Shown here: positions 44,462-52,577 of the stretch, piece after piece
Position numbering within the stretch: the stretch's first letter is position 1
How the letters are laid out: each line of letters begins with the position of its first letter
Source of the DNA: an uncultured Spirochaetales bacterium
Lineage (GTDB): Bacteria > Spirochaetota > Spirochaetia > Sphaerochaetales > Sphaerochaetaceae
Assembly: GCA_949293335.1 (NCBI GenBank)
Contig: CASFDA010000033.1
Location: 1 to 64,000, forward strand
DNA length: 64,000 bases
Direction: 5' to 3'
Translations under genes and position numbers: made by a program
Notes under the pieces: generated by a model
Seen by the model: only the letters and a program-made list of their open reading frames with translations
Told to the model about the DNA's origin: nothing
Databases searched by the model: none

Positions 44462-44490
44462 ATTCTACATACCTTGAAAACAGAGGTCAA
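44462..44490 (-). promoter_or_regulatory. promoter of rpmH-rnpA-yidC-jag
   Basis: Minus strand TTGACC (44490-44485), a 17-nt spacer and TAGAAT (44467-44462), in the 99-nt gap after dciA. Confidence 0.7.
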
Positions 44491-44493
44491 GTA

Positions 44494-44799
44494 TCAATAT
44501 ATTACTATCACTTTTATATATTTGACTTTTCTTTCAGGAAATAGTGAATTGAAGTTGTCTATTATCCTTTTCTTAGAAAGCATTACGTATGATTTATGTA
44601 TATTATCGTTGATTATGACATAGAGATAACCTTTCTCTGTCTTTGAATATTTGACGATATCAAATAACTTGTCGCCTACTACATCCTTCCATCTTCTTAT
44701 TATTTCGCTGTCTTTTGAACCTAACCCCTTAGTTAAAGTCTCCATAACCTTCAGGATTTCTTTCCTTCCATCCAGATATAGTTCCTTTTTCTCATTCAT
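44494..44799 (-). CDS. dciA: DUF721 / DciA-like helicase-loading protein
   Basis: 101 residues. Central IIRRWKDVVGDKL and the following LYVIINDNIHKSYVMLSKKRII stretch fit the DUF721 (DciA) domain, which interacts with and helps load DnaB in bacteria lacking DnaC/DnaI. Position after recF, overlapping it by 8 nt, is the common spirochaete arrangement. Function inferred from the family. Confidence 0.82.
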   Translation of the reverse strand: MNEKKELYLDGRKEILKVMETLTKGLGSKDSEIIRRWKDVVGDKLFDIVKYSKTEKGYLYVIINDNIHKSYVMLSKKRIIDNFNSLFPERKVKYIKVIVIY

Positions 44800-45865
44800 A
44801 TCTTCCGTCCTTTACCAAATAAGAGAGAGGTACTCTATGTTCTGCTGCGAAATAGCCTTCATGAGGAAGGAAAGTATAGAAAGCTTGGGAATAGTCATCT
44901 AGCGAAGAAAGAAAACGTCCCCTTTTCTCATCATCAAGCTCAAGAAGCACGTCATCTATCAATATAATTGGTTTTCTTCCTGTTGCCTTTAAAAATGCCT
45001 TTACCTCCGAAAGACGGAATATAAGTGAACAAAGTCGAATCTGACCAGTAGATCCATACTGACTGAATATTCCATTCTTTCCTTTTATTATGAATCTGTC
45101 ACGGTGAATACCACTTGTAGTTGTCTGCATTCTGTAATCCCGTTCCCTGCAATCCTGAAGGATTCGCATTATGTCATCTTCATTTTCAGCATCTTTCCAT
45201 GAAGGCATATAAGAAACGCTCAAATTCTCATCCAGACCAGATACAAAGTTGAAAAGATATGAAAAGTAGCTGTTGAAGCTATTAATCTCATTCTTTCTCA
45301 TATTCATTATCTTGATACCCAGAGATGAAAGCTTCTCATCGTATACAGAGAGAAGTGAGTCATCTGAATTCCTTATTGATACGTTTCTCTTTTCGAGTAC
45401 ATTCCTGTAAAACCTGAGGTCATCCAGAAATGAAGGAGAATAAAGGCTTATAGTCTGATCAAAAAATCTTCTCCGCTCTGATGGTTCTCCCTTGATTATG
45501 TTCATATCATCATGGGAAAAGACTATCGATGGAAAAAGGTAAATCAGTTCCTTTCGGTCACGGACTTCCTTTCCATTTAATGTTATTGATCTCTTTCCAT
45601 TTGAATAAGAGACACAAACATCACCTTTTTCCATTTCATCTTCATAGTTGCCTTTCAGGAAAAATGATGTCTCTCCATACTTTACAACTTCATTCAGGTG
45701 ATGCGTCCTGAATGAAGAACCATAGGAAAGCATATAAACAGCCTCAAGAAAGTTTGTCTTTCCCTGTCCGTTAGTTCCCTTAAGAACAATATCTTCTGCC
45801 CTGGTTTCAACCAAAGCAGAAGAAATATTTCTGAAATTGCTTATCTCTATTGAAGAAAAAATCAT
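44792..45865 (-). CDS. recF: recombination protein RecF
   Basis: 357 residues. Walker A GTNGQGKTN (30-38), FRTHHLNEVV, the ABC-type signature region, and Walker B ILIDDVLLELDDEKR near the end. It loads RecA at gaps and helps restart replication. It overlaps dnaN by one base and dciA by 8 nt. Confidence 0.95.
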   Translation of the reverse strand: MIFSSIEISNFRNISSALVETRAEDIVLKGTNGQGKTNFLEAVYMLSYGSSFRTHHLNEVVKYGETSFFLKGNYEDEMEKGDVCVSYSNGKRSITLNGKEVRDRKELIYLFPSIVFSHDDMNIIKGEPSERRRFFDQTISLYSPSFLDDLRFYRNVLEKRNVSIRNSDDSLLSVYDEKLSSLGIKIMNMRKNEINSFNSYFSYLFNFVSGLDENLSVSYMPSWKDAENEDDIMRILQDCRERDYRMQTTTSGIHRDRFIIKGKNGIFSQYGSTGQIRLCSLIFRLSEVKAFLKATGRKPIILIDDVLLELDDEKRGRFLSSLDDYSQAFYTFLPHEGYFAAEHRVPLSYLVKDGRYE

Positions 45866-46971
45866 CAGACCTGAATAGGCATTATTATGAAGATATAATC
45901 GCTCTCGGGCTCACTCTTTATGCCAACTGCAGATGTGGCATTGTTTATATTGAAGCTCAAGAACTCAGAATCTACTTTCTTAACAGCATCGGAGAGAAAA
46001 TTGAAATTGAATGTTATCCTGATCTCTGGTCCCTGATAATCACATTTTATTATGTTCCTGCTGTTTCCGTCGCTATCTTCTACACTGAGCATGATTCCTT
46101 CTTCATTTATATCAAAGAAGATCCTCCTACTTTTACTTTCAATAAGTACACTGTTCAGATTTAGCGCATTTATAAGATCTGTAGTCCTTACCTTGCAAGT
46201 ATGTTCGAAGGAAGATGGAATAACCCTTTCATAATTAGGATAGTTACCTGTCAGGAGAGTTGAATATATCATATGTCCTGAGATATTTGCAAAAATATAG
46301 TTATCCTTGAATCCAATAGAAAGTATTCCATCATTGCCAGCGATCATGGAAATGCTAGAGAGGAAAGAAACAGGAATGATCTTTGGAATGAATGATGGAA
46401 TTTCCTGTTCAAAATTCTTCTTGATGCAAGAAAGTCTTTTTCCATCAGTAGATACCATAGCAAGGCGTCCATCTTCCAGCCTCTCAATGTATACACCTGT
46501 AAGGAAAAGTCTTGTCTCATCCTTTCCTACTGAATAAGTGGTCTTTGTGATCATATCCAGAAAGTTGCTCTGGCCAAGAGTAAACATGCTTTCCTCGTCG
46601 ATCTCTTCAAGACTAGGAAAAAGAGAAGGATCTACCGTTCTAATATTTACTTCAAAAATATCTCCTGAAAGACCTTTAATGGTAAGCTTATCATTCTCTT
46701 CACTGATCTCAAGATCTATATTGCTGTCCAGATTCTTCAGTATTTCAAGAAATTTATCTGTAGTGACAGTAGTTCTTCCTGGAACTATTGTCTCAACATT
46801 TATTGTAGATGTGAATCCACTTTTCAAGTCTGTGCTTCTGATGGTGAGTGTATTATTTGAGTTCTCAAGCAGAATATTGCTTGTTATGGAAAGAGCATTA
46901 CGCTTGCTCGAAAATGTCGCTGCATAGCCTGTCTCTTTCTTAAGCTCCTCGCACTTACATACAAACTTCAT
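45865..46971 (-). CDS. dnaN: DNA polymerase III beta clamp
   Basis: 368 residues with the three-domain clamp fold (LLENSNNTLTIRSTDL in domain 1, TGVYIERLEDGRLAMVSTDG in domain 2, C-terminal MPIQV close to the family MPMR(L/V) end). GGAG lies nine bases before the ATG. Unlike most genomes, dnaA is not directly upstream; a lipoprotein gene intervenes. Confidence 0.96.
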   Translation of the reverse strand: MKFVCKCEELKKETGYAATFSSKRNALSITSNILLENSNNTLTIRSTDLKSGFTSTINVETIVPGRTTVTTDKFLEILKNLDSNIDLEISEENDKLTIKGLSGDIFEVNIRTVDPSLFPSLEEIDEESMFTLGQSNFLDMITKTTYSVGKDETRLFLTGVYIERLEDGRLAMVSTDGKRLSCIKKNFEQEIPSFIPKIIPVSFLSSISMIAGNDGILSIGFKDNYIFANISGHMIYSTLLTGNYPNYERVIPSSFEHTCKVRTTDLINALNLNSVLIESKSRRIFFDINEEGIMLSVEDSDGNSRNIIKCDYQGPEIRITFNFNFLSDAVKKVDSEFLSFNINNATSAVGIKSEPESDYIFIIMPIQV

Positions 46972-47043
46972 GTATTTCTGCTCCTTATTCTTGAATTTAA
47001 TATATTATCAGAGTTTTTGAGTTTGTTTTCCAGTTATATACAT

Positions 47044-47077
47044 AAAGACAAAATACACTCTTAAATAAAAGAGAGTA
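47044..47077 (-). terminator. terminator of the lipoprotein gene upstream of dnaN
   Basis: ACTCTCTT and AAGAGTGT (one mismatch) pair around TTATTT on the minus strand, followed by ATTTTGTCTTT. A second inverted repeat (GAGTATT/AATACTC) lies nearer the stop codon without a U tract. Confidence 0.45.
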
Positions 47078-47145
47078 CATAAAAAATACAGAATCCTTGA
47101 TTTAGGAGAGTATTCCACTGAATAATAATACTCCCCATTTAATAA

Positions 47146-48612
47146 TTAGATCAGCAAGCGTGTAAATTCATAACAGTCATCAAGTCTATTTAAAGCTTCT
47201 TCTGAAAATTGATGTCCATCAAAACTAAAGTTTTCTACATTTTCAACAAGGCCATCAGTTGTCTCAGTGAATTCAAATACAAAATCGTAAGAATTGGAAA
47301 GAATGCTGAATTCTCCAGTAAGTGTAGAACTGCTATTTCCATTTTTATATACAGCACTTGAAGAAAAATAAGGACTCGGAATATTCAATTTAGTATTACC
47401 ATTTTCATCTGGAGTTTGCCACGTATTATATAATCCCCACATTCTCGTCATTTGATTGATGAAACTAAGAGCATCCAAATCAAACAGTTCATTACCACTG
47501 TAGGTATGACCTCCTACCGAAATAGAACCAGATGAACTACCACTACCTGCCAAAGACGCACCATATGTTCCATTGCAAATCTTTGATGTGTATGTGATAT
47601 GATCAGAACCATTTTCTATGATAGTGACTGATGTGCTGAAATCCTCATATACAGTTGTACCATTATTTTGATAATATGCTTCTTCTTTTAACTTACCAGA
47701 TGTATATACATAGAATTTATTGCCATTTCCAGTCGTATGCGTAAAATTCATTGGCTCAGTTATTGTCAGCACTGAATAATATGGAAAGCCGTTTTGATAA
47801 GTTATCTCAATAGTATTTTCTGTTTCAAACAGATTTATAGGTGATGAATTTTCATCTAGTTCAATTGTTTCAAATATTATAGTCCGGATAAGACCTGACG
47901 AAAGATAGAGGTTGTATATATCATCAGGAAAATCATCTTTTGTGAATGATGAGGCATCTATTTCATTCTCTATTACTGAAAGTTCTATACTTTCACTTAC
48001 TCCATTGTTTTCTACTGTAAATGTTACATCAGAATTTGGGAGTAAAGTCGATGCATAGCCGTTTGAAATTGAAACAGAATCCCCTTCTATGCTTACTGTT
48101 CCAAAAGCTGGTGCGAGGACAGATGAATCTGGCATATTCACAGAAAGTGTGTTGGTATCTCCTGATTCATTATCAGTGACCTGAGTATTAGTCGAGTTCA
48201 CCCTGTATCCTTGTATGTTTCCATCAACTATAGGAAGCGAATATTGGAAATCACCAGAAATTGAGAAATTGCCATAATCAAAATCAGTGTATTTAGCAGT
48301 TAAATTTAATGTTCCATTAGAGGAAGTACTTCTTGTATTTGTAGAAGATGGAATGAAAGTTTCTGTGAATTTTGGATTTAAACTTTCACTGCTATCAAAG
48401 TATTTAGTTATACCATCTTTCAAAAATTCTGCTGGATCAAATGCCTTGATGAATGTTTTACCAGCTGAAATGTCATGATTTTGTTCTGGGGAACAAGAAG
48501 AAAATATAAAGACTATAAGAAGTACAGTAATCAGGTATTTAATAAAAGTAATTTTTTTGTGTGCATTTTTTCTCTCGTGCTTTAATTTTATATCAGTTTT
48601 TGTTTTCCACAA
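47146..48612 (-). CDS. hypothetical lipoprotein between dnaA and dnaN
   Basis: 488 residues if started at the TTG at 48612, the only likely start I can see in frame before the signal sequence. A hydrophobic core (ITFIKYLITVLLIVFIFSSC) ends in a lipobox with Cys40, so the n-region is unusually long and the start is uncertain. The mature part is Ser/Thr/Asn-rich and beta-rich, with no repeat or family I recognise. The 5' end runs into the DnaA-box region. Envelope location is likely; function unknown. Its AT content looks higher than that of its neighbours. Confidence 0.72.
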   Translation of the reverse strand: MWKTKTDIKLKHERKNAHKKITFIKYLITVLLIVFIFSSCSPEQNHDISAGKTFIKAFDPAEFLKDGITKYFDSSESLNPKFTETFIPSSTNTRSTSSNGTLNLTAKYTDFDYGNFSISGDFQYSLPIVDGNIQGYRVNSTNTQVTDNESGDTNTLSVNMPDSSVLAPAFGTVSIEGDSVSISNGYASTLLPNSDVTFTVENNGVSESIELSVIENEIDASSFTKDDFPDDIYNLYLSSGLIRTIIFETIELDENSSPINLFETENTIEITYQNGFPYYSVLTITEPMNFTHTTGNGNKFYVYTSGKLKEEAYYQNNGTTVYEDFSTSVTIIENGSDHITYTSKICNGTYGASLAGSGSSSGSISVGGHTYSGNELFDLDALSFINQMTRMWGLYNTWQTPDENGNTKLNIPSPYFSSSAVYKNGNSSSTLTGEFSILSNSYDFVFEFTETTDGLVENVENFSFDGHQFSEEALNRLDDCYEFTRLLI

Positions 48613-48900
48613 TTTTAATTTTCTATAAACAATTAAAAGGTAGCAATAGTAGTAGAGACAGTGAAAATGTGGAAAACTATATATAATTACCTACTATATA
48701 TAAAATTAAGCATGTATATAATTATGTGGAAAAGTCTTGATTATCCACGTTGTATCCACGGCTGCAACACACTGTTCGATAAAATGCTTAAGTTTTGCAC
48801 ATTTTTCATAGGACTTATCCACAGGTTATATTCAGCTTTTCAACGACTTTTACACATAGTTTTCCCCAAAATGTGGAAAAGTAACAGTTTATTTAGTACT
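48600..48900. other. oriC: candidate chromosomal origin (oriC)
   Basis: Between the lipoprotein gene and dnaA. DnaA boxes: TTATCCACA (48815-48823), TTATCCACG (48741-48749), and TTTTCCACA in both orientations (48603-48611, 48668-48676, 48725-48733, 48872-48880). On the minus strand the box at 48676-48668 is followed after 13 nt by TACTACTATTGCTAC (48654-48640) and then by an AT-rich tract. This is the box, DnaA-trio, unwinding-region order described for Bacillus. Position beside dnaA and close to the leftward/rightward strand switch supports the call. Confidence 0.7.
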
Positions 48901-48948
48901 ACTAATTAAATAAAATATGCTGAATTTTCCTATAGTCTAAGATATGAA

Positions 48949-50307
48949 TCAGTGCGAATTAGAGATATTTGAACTTATGATATCAACAGCTTCCTTTATG
49001 CTCTCGTCTGCATTTAAGAGGCCTTTGACTTTGTTTATTGCATAGCTTACTGTCGTGTGATCCATATTGCCGAAGTAAGTGCCTATTTCGGTAAGTGAAT
49101 AACGAAGGATATTGCTTGAAAGGTAGATGGAAATATGTCTTGCCATCGATATGTTCTTGTTCCTGCTTTTTCCTTTGATATCGCTTGCATTGACATTGAA
49201 GTAGTTTGCAGTCTCATTGATTATATCGTCTATTGAAGCATCGTTTCCTTTTATAAGAGGCTGTGGAATATAGTTCTTGATCTGTTCTTTCGCAACTTCC
49301 TTTGTTATCTCCTTTCCAAGGAGCTTTGAAAGGGACGAAAGTGTTACAAGTGCCCCTTCGAGGTCCCTTATGTTCGTTTTTATGTTCTGGCAGATGTATT
49401 CAAGGACATCATATTTTATCTCAAAGTTCATCGCATCGCATTTTTTCTTTGCGATAGCCATCCTCGTTTCATATGTAGGTGGCTGTAAATCCACGGTGAG
49501 ACCTTTTCTGAATCTTGTGATGAGACGTTCTGGAATTCCTTCGAGTTCTGTAAGTGGTCTGTCACAAGTGAATACTACCTGTTTGTTCTTTTCTGTTAGT
49601 TCATTGAATGTGTGGAACAGCTCTTCCTGAGTGCTTATCTTTCCCTGCAGAAAGTGTATGTCATCAATGAGAAGGACATCTGCTGTCCTGTATTTGCTTT
49701 TGAGTTTTGTCTGTGCAGTTCCATTTCCTATTGAAAGTATTAGTTCGTTGGTGAAACTTTCTGCCGTGACATAAATGACTTTCATTCTCGGATTATGATC
49801 AAAGATGTAGTTTCCTATGGCTTGTATCAGATGTGTTTTCCCGAGTCCTACTCCACCGTAGATGAAGCATGGATTTATACTTGTTCCAGGATTTGACGAT
49901 ATTACTTTTGCTGCATTGTATGCGAAGTGATTGTTGTCTCCTACTACATAGTTATCAAAGGTGTAGTTAGGATTTAGCGTATCATTGACCGCCTTTTTCT
50001 TTTCTTTGAGTCCGCCTTTTCTTCCAATGCCTTCGAGTATATCTGATTCATCTTTGTTACTATCTTTCTTTGCTTCCACGACAAGGTTTATCTTTATTTC
50101 TTTGCCGTTCAGCTCTGATAAAGTATTCTCAACTTCACTCAGACATTTTGTCTTGAAATTGTCCAGACGAAACTTGCTTGGAAAGGAAAGCGTGACGCTG
50201 TCATCATCAGAATCGACGAAAGAAATGTCTTCAAGCCAATATCTTTTTCCCTTTGGAAGAGACTGCATCAGATTGTCATATGTTTCTATCCAACTTTCCT
50301 TATCCAT
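48949..50307 (-). CDS. dnaA: chromosomal replication initiator DnaA
   Basis: 452 residues from the ATG at 50307 (MDKESW), which follows GAGGT; a frame open to 50367 has no ribosome binding site. Domain I (1-80), linker, AAA+ domain with GGVGLGKTHL and LLIDDIHFL, and the domain IV signature MDHTTVSYAINKV near the C-terminus, which reads the DnaA boxes. It is divergent from gyrB and has the oriC candidate just downstream. Confidence 0.97.
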   Translation of the reverse strand: MDKESWIETYDNLMQSLPKGKRYWLEDISFVDSDDDSVTLSFPSKFRLDNFKTKCLSEVENTLSELNGKEIKINLVVEAKKDSNKDESDILEGIGRKGGLKEKKKAVNDTLNPNYTFDNYVVGDNNHFAYNAAKVISSNPGTSINPCFIYGGVGLGKTHLIQAIGNYIFDHNPRMKVIYVTAESFTNELILSIGNGTAQTKLKSKYRTADVLLIDDIHFLQGKISTQEELFHTFNELTEKNKQVVFTCDRPLTELEGIPERLITRFRKGLTVDLQPPTYETRMAIAKKKCDAMNFEIKYDVLEYICQNIKTNIRDLEGALVTLSSLSKLLGKEITKEVAKEQIKNYIPQPLIKGNDASIDDIINETANYFNVNASDIKGKSRNKNISMARHISIYLSSNILRYSLTEIGTYFGNMDHTTVSYAINKVKGLLNADESIKEAVDIISSNISNSH

Positions 50308-50448
50308 AAAATACCTCGGATAATCTATCTTAATTGTCATACAAGAGAAAGACAAGAGAAACATCATGAAAAATAAAGTCTTAATTAATATTATATGTTA
50401 TAAGCAATTAAATTAAGTTTTGACTTGAGTTGTACTTTTTGCTGACAG

Positions 50449-50477
50449 TTGCAGAAAAATAGCGGAAATTGTATACT
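50449..50477 (+). promoter_or_regulatory. gyrB promoter
   Basis: TTGCAG (50449-50454), a 17-nt spacer and TATACT (50472-50477), 72 nt before gyrB. The rest of the 242-nt dnaA-gyrB gap is AT-rich, with no DnaA box seen. Confidence 0.55.
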
Positions 50478-50549
50478 TCATTAAGTTTTATCTCTTTGTA
50501 ACAAATGAGTTTTCCTTAGTGTTTTCTAAAAGGGATATGAGGATTCAAT

Positions 50550-52562
50550 ATGGACGGTAATGAAGCAAGAAAAGAACTTGCCAGCAAGCAATATACAGGG
50601 GAGGAAATCAAAGTCCTCAAGGGGCTTGAGCCTGTAAGGGAACGCCCTGGCATGTATATTGGCAGCACAGGTATAGACGGCCTTCATCATCTTGTCTACG
50701 AGGTTGTGGACAATTCTATCGATGAGGCGATGGCAGGATATTGTGATCACATTAAGGTAACCTTGGAGAACGGAGAGTTTGGAGAGGTCTGCTCTGTAGA
50801 TGACAATGGACGAGGCATTCCTGTTGATATGCATGCCACAGAAAAGAAAAGTACGCTCGAAGTAGTACTTACCCAGTTGCATGCCGGCGGAAAATTTGAT
50901 GATAACGCATATAAAGTTTCTGGCGGCCTTCATGGAGTCGGCGTTTCCTGTGTGAATGCACTTTCAGACTGGATGGAGGTCACTGTAAGAAGGCCTCCAT
51001 ACAAATACAGACAGGTATATCATAAGGGAATTCCTGAGAAAGACGTTGAGAAAATCGGAGAAGCGGATACTACAGGTACAACAGTCAGATTTACTCCAGA
51101 TTTTTCTATCATGGAGAAAAATAGCTTTTCGTATGAAACCCTTCTCTCTAGATTTAGAGAGCTTTCTTATCTCAACAAGGGTATAACGATTGAACTTGTT
51201 GATAAGAGAGGTGAAGAGGAAAAGAAGGAGATTCTTCATGCAGAAGGAGGTCTTTCTTCGTTTGTCAAATACCTGAATGAGTACAAGACTACCCTTTTTG
51301 ATCCCATTTCCTTCGAAGGAAGGAAAATGATCGAAAAAGAGAACAAGGAAGTCTCTGTTGAAGTCGCGATCCAGTACAATGACAAGTACGACGAAAAGAT
51401 CTATACGTTTGTAAACAACATCAATACAAGAGAAGGTGGAACTCACCTTGTTGGATTCAGGACTGCATTGTCCAGATGTTTGAATAACCAGCTCAGGAAG
51501 AGCCAGAAGTATATGAAGAAATACTCTGAAGCTCTGGAGGCGACAGATATTGCTGAAGGCCTTACTGCCATCATATCTGTCAAAATCCCTGAACCTCAGT
51601 TTGAAGGCCAGACCAAGATGAAGCTTGGAAATTCTGCTGTTCGTGGAATTGTGGACTCCCTTGTATATGAGAACCTTACAAACTACTTTGACGAGTATCC
51701 TGAGAACATAGACAAACTTCTTGATAAGGTAACAAGTGCGGCTATCGGAAGAATCGCAGCGCGCAAAGCCCGAGAGAATATCAGAAAGAAGAATGATGTT
51801 GGAGGACTTCCTGGAAAGCTTGCAGATTGTTCTGAGAAGGATCCCGCAAAATGCGAGGTATTCATTGTTGAGGGTGATAGCGCAGGCGGAACAGCAAAGC
51901 AAGGCAGGGACAGCCGATTCCAGGCAATTCTTCCTCTTTGGGGAAAGATGCTGAATGTTGAGAAGGCACAAGAAGCAAAAGTACTGAACAATGAGAAACT
52001 TCATCCTGTCATCCAGACGATTGGAGCAGGAATTACAAGATATAATGAAACAACAGATGATGCCCTAGATGAAGATAATAAGGCAGAAAAGACGTTCGAT
52101 TTGAGCAAAGTAAGATATCATAAGGTCATTATCATGGCTGATGCTGATGTCGATGGATCTCATATCAGAACACTTTTGCTTACTTTCTTCTTCAGATATA
52201 TGAAACCTCTGATCGAGGCAGGCTATGTTTATTTCGCTATGCCTCCTCTTTATAAGCTCACGATAGGAAAGAAAGTTTTCTATGCCTATCAGGAGGAGGA
52301 GAAGAGGAAGATTATAGATGAATATGCCAATGGAGATGAAAGCAAGGTCGCAGCTCAGCGTTACAAAGGTCTCGGAGAGATGGAGAAAGAGGAACTTTGG
52401 GAGACGACAATGAATCCTGAAACCAGAATAATCGGTCAAGTTCACCTTTCGGACGCCGAGGAGGCTGACCGGGTTTTCTCCATGCTCATGGGAGAAGATG
52501 TTGAGCCCAGAAGGGAATTCATCGAGAAGAACGCCAACTATGTAAGCATGTTGGATATTTGA
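50550..52562 (+). CDS. gyrB: DNA gyrase subunit B
   Basis: 670 residues. GHKL ATPase (VRERPGMYIG, EVVDNSIDEA, DDNGRGIPV, GGLHGVGVSCVNA), transducer, then TOPRIM with VEGDSAGG (Glu441) and DADVDGSHIRTL. C-terminal QRYKGLGEM is present. With GyrA it introduces negative supercoils. GAGGA precedes the ATG; gyrA follows after 15 nt. Confidence 0.97.
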   Translation: MDGNEARKELASKQYTGEEIKVLKGLEPVRERPGMYIGSTGIDGLHHLVYEVVDNSIDEAMAGYCDHIKVTLENGEFGEVCSVDDNGRGIPVDMHATEKKSTLEVVLTQLHAGGKFDDNAYKVSGGLHGVGVSCVNALSDWMEVTVRRPPYKYRQVYHKGIPEKDVEKIGEADTTGTTVRFTPDFSIMEKNSFSYETLLSRFRELSYLNKGITIELVDKRGEEEKKEILHAEGGLSSFVKYLNEYKTTLFDPISFEGRKMIEKENKEVSVEVAIQYNDKYDEKIYTFVNNINTREGGTHLVGFRTALSRCLNNQLRKSQKYMKKYSEALEATDIAEGLTAIISVKIPEPQFEGQTKMKLGNSAVRGIVDSLVYENLTNYFDEYPENIDKLLDKVTSAAIGRIAARKARENIRKKNDVGGLPGKLADCSEKDPAKCEVFIVEGDSAGGTAKQGRDSRFQAILPLWGKMLNVEKAQEAKVLNNEKLHPVIQTIGAGITRYNETTDDALDEDNKAEKTFDLSKVRYHKVIIMADADVDGSHIRTLLLTFFFRYMKPLIEAGYVYFAMPPLYKLTIGKKVFYAYQEEEKRKIIDEYANGDESKVAAQRYKGLGEMEKEELWETTMNPETRIIGQVHLSDAEEADRVFSMLMGEDVEPRREFIEKNANYVSMLDI

Positions 52563-52577
52563 TGGTAGGTTTCACAT

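Noticed and set aside
50964-52004. 346-codon minus-strand frame opposite gyrB
   Set aside because: Antisense shadow; the gyrB frame carries all catalytic motifs.
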